From the NCBI GenBank assembly GCA_016218765.1, contig JACRCZ010000039.1, forward strand, positions 1 through 44,832: a stretch of DNA of 44,832 nt, in the 5' to 3' direction. Shown here one piece after another: positions 16,996 to 24,555 of the stretch. Origin of the DNA: Deltaproteobacteria bacterium (GTDB lineage Bacteria > Myxococcota_A > Polyangia > DRWM01 > JAAZOP01). The notes under the pieces were generated by a model. The model worked only from the letters and a program-made list of their open reading frames with translations. It searched no databases and had not been told where the DNA came from. How positions within the stretch are numbered: the stretch's first letter is position 1; the number at the start of each line of letters is the position of its first letter. The translations under genes and the position numbers were made by a program.

Positions 16996-18808
16996 TGGCC
17001 AACGGCTGCGGCGACTCGACCACGGGCCCGGCCGCAGGCTCGCCGGGCGATGCCGGCGAGGCGCCGTCCGGCGAGCCGCGTCCGGCACCGCCTCGGAGAC
17101 GCTCCAGCACGACCGGGATCTCCAGGCCGCCCGCGGCGCGGAACTCGTGGACGAACGGCTTGCGCCCGCGCAGGGTGACGCGGAGGGTGTGCGTGGCATC
17201 CGAAACCTCCAGCGCGAACTCGGCGCCGACCGGTTCGCCGTCGAGCGTCGCCTCGGCACCGGCCGGGAGATCCAACAAGCGCACCATAGCATCAGGGACC
17301 GGGGGGCGCACGAGGGCCGGCGAGACGACGGCGAAGGCTTCGTCCCGCGGCTGCTCGCCCCGAGCCGGGTCGAGGGGCCTGCCCCGAGCGTCGTCGAGGG
17401 GCCTGGCGGCGGCCGGGGGCCGGGGGTCGGGGAGGAGCGCGGGCGCCGCCGCGGCGGCACGCTCCGCGACCGCGCGCAGGCGTGCGGGATCCGTCGCCGG
17501 CTGCGTGGCGACCGCGACGGCGTCCAATCCGCCGGTGGACGCATCGGGCGGGCCGCTCCCTCGATCCGAGAGCACGACCAGCAGGGCGCCGACTCCCGCG
17601 GCGGCCGCCGCGATGCCCAGCGTCGCCCCCAGGAAGACGACCCAGCGGGAGAGCACGACCGTGTTGCGCACGGGGCTCTCCGGCGGCTGGGAACGACGGA
17701 TCGGCGGCGGCGTGAGACTCTTGCGCACCGTCGCGCGGGCGCCGAAGGTCGGCGTGGGCGGCCGACTGCCGCTCCCCGGGGAGGGCGCAGCGATCGAGAT
17801 GCGGGGCGGGGTGCTCTGCCCGGCGCGAAAGTGCGGAAGCTGCGCCGCCAGCTCCTTGAGACGCCGCATCCCCGTGGTCTCCAGGTCGGCGTCCTGGGCC
17901 GCACCGGACTCGTCCCCGTCCGACTCGTCGGCCAGCAACTGCACCGCGATCAGCTCGGGACGCAACGGCCGAAGCGCGCGCAGGAACTCCTGCGCGCTCT
18001 GGAACCGCTCCTCGCGCCGCCGCGCGGTCGCCCGGCGCACCACGTCGTCCACCGCAACCGGGATCGCGGGGTCGATCCCCCGCAGCGACGGGAAAGGCTC
18101 GCTGAGCGCACGCGTGATGATCTCCGTCGTCGTCGACCCCTCGAACGGCAGCCTCCCGGTCAGCATCTCGAACAGCATGACGCCGACGGCGTACAGGTCC
18201 GCCCGGCCGTCGATGCTGGCCAGCCCGCGCGCCTGCTCCGGCGCCATGTAGTACGCCGTGCCCATGATCGTGCCCTGCGCCGTGCGGCGCAAGGCGGCGG
18301 CGGAATCGGCGCCCAGCCGCGCAATCCCGAAGTCGATGAGCTTGGCCCACGGCTCGCCCGAAGGGCCGCGCACCAGAACCACGTTCTCCGGCTTGAGATC
18401 CCGATGGATGACCCCGGCCCGATGCGCCGCATCCAGCGCATCCAGGATGTGCAGGCAAAGCCCCACCGCCTGGTCCTGCGGAAGCTTGCGCCGCCGGTGC
18501 AGGAGGTCGATCAGACTCTCCCCGTCCAGCAGCTCCATGATGAGGTACGGCTCGCCCTCCTCCAGATGGCCGTAGTCGAAGACCTTCACCACCCCGGGAT
18601 GCGCCACCGCACTCGCCGCCCGCGCCTCGATCAGGAACCGCTCCGACACCTCAGGGTACGCCGCGAACTCCCGCCGCAGCACCTTGAGCGCGAAACGCTG
18701 CCCGATCTCCTCGTGCTCGGCCTCGAAGACCTCGGCGACTCCACCGCCGCCCAGACGCCCCTTGACCCGGTACTTGCCGGCGACGAGCCGACCGGTAAGG
18801 TCCGACAT
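16976..18808 (-). CDS. Membrane Ser/Thr protein kinase with C-terminal PEGA domain
   Basis: 610 residues from the ATG at 18808. The Hanks-type kinase domain spans about 10-285: glycine loop LGGGGVAEVF (19-28), ATP-lysine K42 ('FALKVL'), catalytic HRDLKPEN (135-142), DFG (159-161) and 'GTAYYMAPEQ' (183-192). All key residues are present, so it should be active. A Ser/Pro-rich juxtamembrane region leads to one transmembrane helix (about 388-413). A low-complexity Ala/Pro linker and a PEGA domain (about 508-570; 'LLDLPAGAEATLDGEPVG') follow outside the membrane. This is the common myxobacterial PknB-like plan, which relays envelope signals. The linker (residues 469-485) is encoded by a short interspersed repeat at 17357-17404. 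The stop overlaps the start region of the downstream TPR gene. Confidence 0.93.
   Translation of the reverse strand: MSDLTGRLVAGKYRVKGRLGGGGVAEVFEAEHEEIGQRFALKVLRREFAAYPEVSERFLIEARAASAVAHPGVVKVFDYGHLEEGEPYLIMELLDGESLIDLLHRRRKLPQDQAVGLCLHILDALDAAHRAGVIHRDLKPENVVLVRGPSGEPWAKLIDFGIARLGADSAAALRRTAQGTIMGTAYYMAPEQARGLASIDGRADLYAVGVMLFEMLTGRLPFEGSTTTEIITRALSEPFPSLRGIDPAIPVAVDDVVRRATARRREERFQSAQEFLRALRPLRPELIAVQLLADESDGDESGAAQDADLETTGMRRLKELAAQLPHFRAGQSTPPRISIAAPSPGSGSRPPTPTFGARATVRKSLTPPPIRRSQPPESPVRNTVVLSRWVVFLGATLGIAAAAAGVGALLVVLSDRGSGPPDASTGGLDAVAVATQPATDPARLRAVAERAAAAAPALLPDPRPPAAARPLDDARGRPLDPARGEQPRDEAFAVVSPALVRPPVPDAMVRLLDLPAGAEATLDGEPVGAEFALEVSDATHTLRVTLRGRKPFVHEFRAAGGLEIPVVLERLRGGAGRGSPDGASPASPGEPAAGPVVESPQPLANPFGDP
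17357..17404. repeat. Two tandem 24-bp units, interspersed-repeat type, inside the kinase gene
   Basis: Units 17357-17380 and 17381-17404 both run gccccgagc-nnn-gtcgaggggcct and differ at three central positions. Each unit is partly self-complementary (ccccga...tcgagggg). On the minus strand, one alternative frame reads PSTTLGAGPSTRLGA, a phrase I recall as a short interspersed repeat in environmental genomes. It stays open in the kinase frame and encodes part of the linker. Confidence 0.6.
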
Positions 18809-18975
18809 CCCCGTGTCCTCCCGCGAGCGCCGCGAAACGCGCCACCGGCCTCCACCACCCCCGGAACGCTCCGCCAGCCCCCCCCAGACGCGCCCCATCC
18901 ACACACCACCGCTCGGCCGGACGCAAGCACAGAACGAACGGCGACGCAACAGGAATGTGACCGCGGGAGGAGCCC

Positions 18976-19004
18976 TTGCCGATTCGGGTGGGCGAGTGTA
19001 GGCT
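18976..19004 (+). promoter_or_regulatory. Putative promoter for the acidic lipoprotein gene
   Basis: TTGCCG (18976-18981), a 17-bp spacer and TAGGCT (18999-19004) precede the ATG at 19087 by about 80 nt. This lies in the 278-bp divergent region between the kinase and the lipoprotein. I see no convincing promoter for the kinase in that region; the part from 18809 to 18975 has almost no TA steps. Confidence 0.45.
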
Positions 19005-19086
19005 GCTGCCGTTCCGCACGACACGGACCGGCCGCGCCGCGACGCGCGGACCGTCGCCCGCAGGCTCGTGCGACAGGGAGGGCCCG

Positions 19087-20550
19087 ATGACGACACGATG
19101 GTGGCTCCTGGCCGCGACACTCGCCCTGGCGACCGCCGCCTGCGGCGACGACAGCGCCTCGACCGAAGACGGCGGCGCGGACGACGCGCGCGAAGACGGC
19201 GGCGCGGACGCCGACGCGGACGCCGACGCGGACGCGGAAGCCGAGGCGGAAGCCGAGGCCGAAGCCGAGGCCGAGACCGCCGGTGACGGGGACGGCGGCG
19301 GAACGGGCGAGCTCACGTTCCAGGTCACGGGCAGCGACACGGGCGAGCCGCTCGAGGACGTCCAGGTGCTCGTCCAGACCACCGCCGGCGACGAGTGGCT
19401 CGCGACCGACGCCGCCGGCAACGTGACCGTCGGCGGCCTGGACCTCGCCGCCGACCCGCCCACCATCTCCTTCTTCCGCGAGGGCTACGGCTACGTGACC
19501 TACGTCGGGGTCGATCGCGAGCTGCCCGATCCCGTGGACCTGCCGTCGGCCGCGGACCCGGATCTGGTGCAGGTGACCGGCACCGTCAACGGCCTCGCCG
19601 ATACCCAGCGCGGCACCCCCAGCGTCTGGGACGGCCGCGGGCTGTTCCAGAGCACGTGGACCGCCGAGCCCGACGACGACTACCTGACGCGCATCGTCGT
19701 AGGCACCGACTGGACCGCGATCGATGGACAGGCCTTCGCCGCCGACCTCGCCACCGGCAGCCTGGGGAACTGGGCCCGCGGCACCACGGTCTACGAGTGC
19801 CTCGCGGCGCCGTGCCCGGACGCCACGCTGGACTTCGACCTGCCCGCCACGCCGCCCGCCATGTCCCACGCCACCGTGACCGTCGCGTGGCCCACCGGGT
19901 TCGACGCGTTCCCCACCCCGGCCTACGTGCCCGTCGCCGACAACGTCGTCGTCCTCTTCGAGCTCCTCGGACTGTCCGACACCGACGGGGCCCGCGTCGG
20001 GACCGGCGAAGCCGTGCGGCCCAGCTCCTCCCCGGCGGGCCTGGAGCTCGACATCGGCTGGGTCACCGACCTCGGCGGCTTCGCCGCCGCCGACGCCTAC
20101 GCGACCTACCAGGTCCCGGGCAACGAATCCTACGACGTCTTCGCCGAAATGCGCGTCTACGGCGTCCCGACCGACGGCCAGACCATCGATGTGCTCGAGC
20201 CCCCGGTGTTCTCCACGCCCTCCGGCACCACGGCCGGCTTCTCCGTCGCCGGAGACACCGCCGCATGGACCGCCCCCGACTGGGCGAGCTACACCGTGCT
20301 GTGGCTGTACTCCACCGACCTGCAGACCCTCCTGTGGCTCGTCATCCTCCCCAAGTCGGTCACGTCGTTCCATTTCCCGGCCATCCCCGAGACGTTCCCC
20401 AGCATGGCGCCCGCCATGCGCCTCGGCGTCTATTCCCAGGGCTTCGAAGGCGCCCCCGACTCCGTCTGGGAGCTGTTCGAAATGGGCGAGACGTTCACGG
20501 GCCGCTACGTCGGCAACGTCTACGACGTGCGCTACCGCGCCGGACGGTAG
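19087..20550 (+). CDS. Acidic-linker lipoprotein of unknown function
   Basis: 487 residues. The start is the ATG at 19087, preceded by a GGGAGG Shine-Dalgarno. The signal peptide ends at Cys19 ('LATAAC'). Residues 25-75 are an Asp/Glu/Ala stalk of alternating DA then EA pairs. The mature part begins with a carboxypeptidase-regulatory-like beta domain ('ELTFQVTGSDTGEPLEDVQVLVQTTAGDEWLATDAAGNVTV...FREGYGYVTYVGV'). Further beta-rich segments follow ('VTGTVNGLADTQRGTPSVWDG') to the end, with no catalytic motif. It would sit on the cell surface on a charged stalk. It stands alone, divergent from the kinase and convergent with the dehydratase activator. Confidence 0.8.
   Translation: MTTRWWLLAATLALATAACGDDSASTEDGGADDAREDGGADADADADADAEAEAEAEAEAEAETAGDGDGGGTGELTFQVTGSDTGEPLEDVQVLVQTTAGDEWLATDAAGNVTVGGLDLAADPPTISFFREGYGYVTYVGVDRELPDPVDLPSAADPDLVQVTGTVNGLADTQRGTPSVWDGRGLFQSTWTAEPDDDYLTRIVVGTDWTAIDGQAFAADLATGSLGNWARGTTVYECLAAPCPDATLDFDLPATPPAMSHATVTVAWPTGFDAFPTPAYVPVADNVVVLFELLGLSDTDGARVGTGEAVRPSSSPAGLELDIGWVTDLGGFAAADAYATYQVPGNESYDVFAEMRVYGVPTDGQTIDVLEPPVFSTPSGTTAGFSVAGDTAAWTAPDWASYTVLWLYSTDLQTLLWLVILPKSVTSFHFPAIPETFPSMAPAMRLGVYSQGFEGAPDSVWELFEMGETFTGRYVGNVYDVRYRAGR
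19204..19275. repeat. 6-bp tandem repeat encoding Asp-Ala / Glu-Ala stalk
   Basis: Units of gacgcc/gacgcg and then gaagcc/gaggcc repeat about twelve times and encode the acidic stalk after the lipoprotein anchor. The repeat is in frame, so unit changes alter stalk length only. Confidence 0.8.
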
Positions 20551-20554
20551 GGCG

Positions 20555-20589
20555 TTTTTCGCTCTTCGTTTTTCGTTTTTCGTCTCTCG
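20555..20589. repeat. Heptamer tandem repeat (tttttcg type) between convergent genes
   Basis: Five 7-bp units (tttttcg, ctcttcg, tttttcg, tttttcg, tctctcg) fill most of the 63-bp gap between the lipoprotein stop (20550) and the activator stop (20614). The T-rich strand could help end transcription from the left. It is far more AT-rich than the rest of the window. Confidence 0.75.
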
Positions 20590-20613
20590 AACCGGAGCGC
20601 GTCGTTCCCCGGG

Positions 20614-21411
20614 TCAGCCCGACGAACGGCCTGCCGGCGCCGCCAGGATCGCCGCGCCCAGCGCGCCGGCGAGCTGCGGGTCGGGTGCCGCCCGCACCGG
20701 ACGGCCGACGCGCGCGGCGACCGCCTCCAGGAGCGCCGAGGCGCGGGCGACGCCGCCCGTCGCCGCCACCGGCCCGTCCGGACGGACCTGGGAGACCAGC
20801 GCCGCCAGCCGCTCGGCCAGCGACTCCACCAGGCCCCGCACCACGTCCGGGACCGCCACGCCGTCGGCCAGCAGACCCACGATCTCCGTCTCCGCGAACA
20901 CCGCGCAGGTCGAGGAGATGCGCGCGGGACGCGCCGCCGCCCGCACGGTCCGATCGAGCTCGTCCCAGCCGAGCTTGAGGCGCCCGAGCGCGTTTTCCAG
21001 GAAACGGCCCGTGCCTGCCGCGCAACGGTCGTTCATCGCGAACTCGAGCGCCCGGCCGCCGGGCCCGAGCCGGATCGCCTTGGCGTCCTGACCGCCGACG
21101 TCCAGCACGAACCCCGCCGACGGAACCAGCCGCGCCGCCCCCGCCGCGTGCGCCGCGATCTCCGTCACCCGCGACGTCGCGTCCGGCACCCGCTTGCGGC
21201 CATAGCCCGTCGCCCCCAGCCCCGCCGGCCGCCCCCCGCCGAACGGCCGCAGCAGCTCTTCCAACCCGCGCCGGGTCTGCTCGTCGACCCGCGGCTCGCA
21301 CGGCTCGATGCGCACCGCGACCACCCGCCCGTCGCCGTCGATCGCCACCGCCTTCCAGGTCGTCGACCCGGCATCCACCCCCACCCGCAGCTCCGTCGAC
21401 TCACGACTCAT
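20614..21411 (-). CDS. 2-hydroxyacyl-CoA dehydratase activator (ATPase, HgdC type)
   Basis: 265 residues of the BadF/BadG/BcrA/BcrD ATPase family. It binds a 4Fe-4S cluster between two subunits and uses ATP to push an electron into the dehydratase. Motifs: phosphate-binding 'GVDAGSTTWKAV' (11-22), 'DVGGQDAKAI' (104-113), Cys130 in 'NDRCAAGTGRFLE' and Cys169 in 'STCAVFAETEIVGLL'. The two cysteines are 39 residues apart, as I recall for the cluster ligands of HgdC. Length is typical. The ATG at 21411 lies inside a heptamer repeat, 10 bp after the stop of the dehydratase, so the two are one operon. Confidence 0.95.
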   Translation of the reverse strand: MSRESTELRVGVDAGSTTWKAVAIDGDGRVVAVRIEPCEPRVDEQTRRGLEELLRPFGGGRPAGLGATGYGRKRVPDATSRVTEIAAHAAGAARLVPSAGFVLDVGGQDAKAIRLGPGGRALEFAMNDRCAAGTGRFLENALGRLKLGWDELDRTVRAAARPARISSTCAVFAETEIVGLLADGVAVPDVVRGLVESLAERLAALVSQVRPDGPVAATGGVARASALLEAVAARVGRPVRAAPDPQLAGALGAAILAAPAGRSSG

Positions 21412-21430
21412 GACTCACGACTCACGACTC
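21396..21430. repeat. Heptamer tandem repeat across dehydratase stop and activator start
   Basis: Five 7-bp units on the plus strand (tcgactc, acgactc, atgactc, acgactc, acgactc) at 21396-21430. They contain the stop codon of the dehydratase and the ATG plus first codons (MSRES) of the activator. Seven is not a multiple of three, so gain or loss of a unit after the ATG would shift the activator frame. Confidence 0.85.
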
Positions 21431-23968
21431 CCCGACTCCACCCAGTCCCTCCAGGAACGCCTCCATCCGGTTCGCCGAGGCCTCCCCCGCGACGTCGCGC
21501 GGGTCCGAATGGTCCATCTCCACCACCAGCCCGGGAAGCCCGTGCCGGGCGGCCAGCCGTTCGCGCAGGCCGTGCTGGCCCAGCGAATACGGCTTGCAGC
21601 TCCGATCGGCGTGGAACACCGCGCCGTCGGCCCCGAAACGGCGGCCGATGTCCGCCAGCTCCCGCGCGCGCGTGGCCAGGTCCCGGTTGAGCAGCACCGA
21701 CGCATACGTCCGCGCCGCCGACTCGAACGGGTCGCCGGGCTGCAGCAGATCGGCGCAATCCGACCAGGCGTGCGTGTAGGTCGCGGCGACGAAGTTGGCG
21801 CGGTACCGGCCGAGAAGCTCCGACATGCGCCGCAGCTCCGACCACACCGGCAGGTTGTCCCACAACAGCCGGATGCGCTCGCCCTCGACCCCGGCCACCC
21901 CGCGCCCCACCCGCTCGCGCAGCTCGGCCAGCAGCGCCCGGTAGAACCGGATCGGGACGTCCGTGCCCCGCAGGATGACCATCGGCGCCATGTACAGGAA
22001 CGCCTCGATCCCGAACCACGGCGCGGGCCGCCGCCGCCCCATCTCCAGGCACTCGCCCCAGAGCATCGACGCCTCCTGCGCCAGGCCGACCGTCTCGTCG
22101 AGCCGGTTCATCGAGAGCGTCCGGCCCGCGACCCGCTCGGCCACCGCCGCGAAATCCTCGATCTGCCGGCGCACGTAGCGCACGTGGTGCGGCTGGAGCC
22201 CGCCCTGCAGGAACGGCGTGTCGATGACCACCAGCGGGACGCCGAGCCGGCGCGAGAGGACGCGGTACCAGCCGGCGACCGTCTGGCAGATGTTCGTGCA
22301 CGTGACCAGCAGGTCGGGCCGGGGCACGCGGCCGACCGGCGTCCTGCCCGAGATCACCATCCCGAAGTCCGTGCGCGCGTAGCTGCACAGGTTGCGCGAA
22401 TAACCCTCCTGCTCCGCCGCCTCGCACAACCCCTGCGCCTTCTTCCGCGCCGCGCAGATCGCCGCGTGGTTCTCCGGATAGGCGACGTAGTAGCCGAGCG
22501 GTCGCAGGATCTCGACCGGCGCGCCGCTCGTGACCCACGCCACCGGCCGCGCGCCGTCCGCCGTGCGGCCCTCCAGGTAGTACTGCTCCAGGATGCCGCG
22601 CAACGCCACGCTCGCGCGCAGCGGCGGCCCGAACGGCGCCGGCGGGGGCTTGCGCCCGAGCTTGCGCAGACGCCGGAACGACTGCACGGCAAGCACCGCG
22701 GGACCCGCGAGGCGCGCCTCCAGGAGATGGTGGGCCTTGCGGAAGGTGGACGGCGTCGAGACACGGAGGGGAATCCCGCGCAGAGACGCAGGGTCGCGGA
22801 GGGGAGCGGCAGCAGGGAACGCGGTGGGCCCGTCACCGCCGGTCACCGACTCCGCGAACGCCTCGATCCGCGTCCGCAGCGAGCCCGGCAGCGACGCCTC
22901 CAGCTCGGTCTCGATCACGGCGGAGGGGATGCCCGCGCCGCGCAGCGCCTCGCGAAGCTGGGGCAGGTCGAACAGCTCGGGCTCGCAACGCGAGATCACG
23001 ACGAACAGCGCCCCGCGCACCCCGGCGGCACGGGCGCGGGACACGACGTGATCGATGCGGCGCTCGAGGTGACCCGTCCGCGTCGAGCAGGGAGCCAGCG
23101 ACTCGTAGCGGGCCGCCAGATCCTGGATCGGGTCGCCCGTCGGCGGCGGCAGTCTCTCCGGGATGCGGCGGCCCAGGCCCGCGAGATCATCGGCGGCCAC
23201 GCGCAGGCCGGAGTCGGCCAGCGCGTCCAGCAGGCCGGGCGGCTCCGGGACGATACCGGACAGCAGGATGGGGACGCCGCGACGCGAGCCGGGGGGGACC
23301 GCCGGACGGTCCAGCGCCGCTCCCAGCGCCGCGATCTGGTCCTCGACCCACGTCCACTCGCGACGGCGCAGGAGCCCGTAACGCTCGGCCTCGCCCAGAC
23401 CCTCGCGCGGACCCTCGTCGAGCAGCCGGCGGGCGAGTCGATCGGACTCGCGGTGCAGCGCGACCGCGCCGGAGAGGGCCTCGTCCGCGATCGGGCCGAG
23501 GCGCCGCTCCAGGGCCGTGCGGAAGCGCGCCAGCTCGTCGCGCACGAACGTCGCCCGCAGCAGCGGGTCGTCGTTGCGCGGATGGTAGAACGTCACCGCC
23601 GGGACGTCGCCCGCGCCCAGGTCGATGACCTGCGCCGCCAGGGCCTGGAGCGAGTCGCACGTGTGCGGGACCACCAGCAGGTCGGCGACCTCGGCCACGC
23701 GCCCGCGCAGGATCCACTCCAGGGCGTTGCGCGCCAGCGGACAGGAGAAGGACGGCAGCCACGCCTGGCTCTGCCCGACCGCGATGCCCGGCGGACCCCA
23801 CAGCTCGACCGTCACCCGCCCCAGCGCCGTCGCGAACTCCCGCGGGTGCTCGACCGGCAGCGCGGCGATCGCGCGCCGGCCGTGACGCTCGCGCTGCTCG
23901 CGAAGATACCCGGCACGGGATCCGTCGTTCGTCGGTGTCGCGGAGGCGGGGACAGGAGAAGAGCTCAT
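21422..23968 (-). CDS. Single-chain (fused) 2-hydroxyacyl-CoA dehydratase
   Basis: 848 residues, about twice the length of one HgdA/HgdB-type subunit. Domain 1 (about 45-376) has 'SFSCPLARNALEWIL' (C76), 'VVPHTCDSLQAL' (C104), and the usual C-terminal pattern 'SRCEPELFDLPQLREAL...IETELE...LRTRIEAFAE' (C328). Domain 2 (about 405-845) has 'VAWVTSGAPVEILRPLGYYVAYPENHAAI', 'GYSRNLCSYARTDFG' (C528), 'TCTNICQTV' (C557, C561) and 'DRSCKPYSLGQ', and repeats the C-terminal pattern. The family removes water from 2-hydroxyacyl-CoA, or reduces aromatic CoA esters, using a 4Fe-4S cluster. The subunits are usually separate proteins; here two lie in one chain, joined by a linker (about 380-410) that looks like an interspersed repeat. 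The activator follows at once. The substrate is unknown. Confidence 0.9.
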   Translation of the reverse strand: MSSSPVPASATPTNDGSRAGYLREQRERHGRRAIAALPVEHPREFATALGRVTVELWGPPGIAVGQSQAWLPSFSCPLARNALEWILRGRVAEVADLLVVPHTCDSLQALAAQVIDLGAGDVPAVTFYHPRNDDPLLRATFVRDELARFRTALERRLGPIADEALSGAVALHRESDRLARRLLDEGPREGLGEAERYGLLRRREWTWVEDQIAALGAALDRPAVPPGSRRGVPILLSGIVPEPPGLLDALADSGLRVAADDLAGLGRRIPERLPPPTGDPIQDLAARYESLAPCSTRTGHLERRIDHVVSRARAAGVRGALFVVISRCEPELFDLPQLREALRGAGIPSAVIETELEASLPGSLRTRIEAFAESVTGGDGPTAFPAAAPLRDPASLRGIPLRVSTPSTFRKAHHLLEARLAGPAVLAVQSFRRLRKLGRKPPPAPFGPPLRASVALRGILEQYYLEGRTADGARPVAWVTSGAPVEILRPLGYYVAYPENHAAICAARKKAQGLCEAAEQEGYSRNLCSYARTDFGMVISGRTPVGRVPRPDLLVTCTNICQTVAGWYRVLSRRLGVPLVVIDTPFLQGGLQPHHVRYVRRQIEDFAAVAERVAGRTLSMNRLDETVGLAQEASMLWGECLEMGRRRPAPWFGIEAFLYMAPMVILRGTDVPIRFYRALLAELRERVGRGVAGVEGERIRLLWDNLPVWSELRRMSELLGRYRANFVAATYTHAWSDCADLLQPGDPFESAARTYASVLLNRDLATRARELADIGRRFGADGAVFHADRSCKPYSLGQHGLRERLAARHGLPGLVVEMDHSDPRDVAGEASANRMEAFLEGLGGVGES
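22761..22807. repeat. Interspersed-repeat-like sequence in the dehydratase linker
   Basis: The stretch reads cggaggggaatcccgcgcag and continues agacgcagggtcgcggag. On the minus strand it resembles the 'ctgcgtctctgcg' phrase that I recall as a common short interspersed sequence in environmental bacterial genomes. It encodes residues 388-403 (PLRDPASLRGIPLRV), exactly between the two dehydratase domains. Only one copy is seen here, so repeat status rests on recollection. Confidence 0.4.
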
Positions 23969-24044
23969 GGGCCGGATGGTAGTACAAGCGCCGCCCGTCC
24001 GTCGCGGGATTCTGCGCGGGATTCTGCGGCCGCGCCCGGGACCC

Positions 24045-24074
24045 TTGCCCGCGGTCCGTGCCGGGGCCTACGAT
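24045..24074 (+). promoter_or_regulatory. Putative promoter, leaderless layout, for fRMsr gene
   Basis: TTGCCC (24045-24050), an 18-bp spacer and TACGAT (24069-24074) lie 8 nt before the ATG at 24083. No Shine-Dalgarno is seen. The 114-bp divergent gap also holds a -10-like TACCAT for the dehydratase on the other strand (23981-23976), 7 nt before its ATG. Confidence 0.45.
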
Positions 24075-24082
24075 TCGCGGCG

Positions 24083-24547
24083 ATGGAAGCCGAAGCCAAG
24101 CGCCGCCGCTACGTCCGTCTCCGCTCGCAGCTCGAGGATCTGCTGCACGCGACGCCGGATCCGATCGCCCGCATGGCGACGATCGCGGCCCTGGTACACG
24201 CCAAGATGCCGGGCTTCTCGTGGACGGGCTTCTACCGCGTGGTGGGGGGCGACCTGATCGTGGGCCCGTACCAGGGTCTGGTCGCGTGCCAGGTGCTGGG
24301 TCGGCACACGGGAGTCTGCTGGGCGGCGGTGGATCGCGGCGAGTCGGTCGTGGTTCCCGACGTGCACGCGTTTCCCGGCCACATCGCGTGCGACGCGCGC
24401 TCGCGCTCGGAGATCGTCGTTCCCGTCCGCGACGCCTCCGGAGGCGTCGCGGCCGTTCTCGACATCGACAGCACCCGGCCCGGTCATTTCGACGAGACCG
24501 ATCGCGAGGGTCTGGAGCCGCTGGCGCGGCTCGTCTTCGCGCCGTAG
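24083..24547 (+). CDS. msrC: Free methionine-(R)-sulfoxide reductase (GAF-domain)
   Basis: 154 residues, the normal length of fRMsr (YebR/MsrC) enzymes, which repair free methionine R-sulfoxide using thioredoxin. One GAF domain covers the protein. The family signature is seen: 'GFSWTGFYRV', 'DLIVGPYQGLVACQ', 'HTGVCWAAV', 'VVPDVHAFPGHIACDARSRSEIVVPV' (in two parts, 90-115) and 'VLDIDSTRPGHFDETDREGLEPL'. All three cysteines of the active site are present (C69, C79, C103). Trp80 stands where Gly is usual in 'GVCG'. It is monocistronic, with a promoter close to the ATG. Confidence 0.93.
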   Translation: MEAEAKRRRYVRLRSQLEDLLHATPDPIARMATIAALVHAKMPGFSWTGFYRVVGGDLIVGPYQGLVACQVLGRHTGVCWAAVDRGESVVVPDVHAFPGHIACDARSRSEIVVPVRDASGGVAAVLDIDSTRPGHFDETDREGLEPLARLVFAP

Positions 24548-24555
24548 CGGCGTTC

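Noticed and set aside
21308..24547. 1079-codon plus-strand open frame
   Set aside because: Antisense of the dehydratase and activator for most of its length. Only the last 155 codons (from 24083) are a real gene in that frame.
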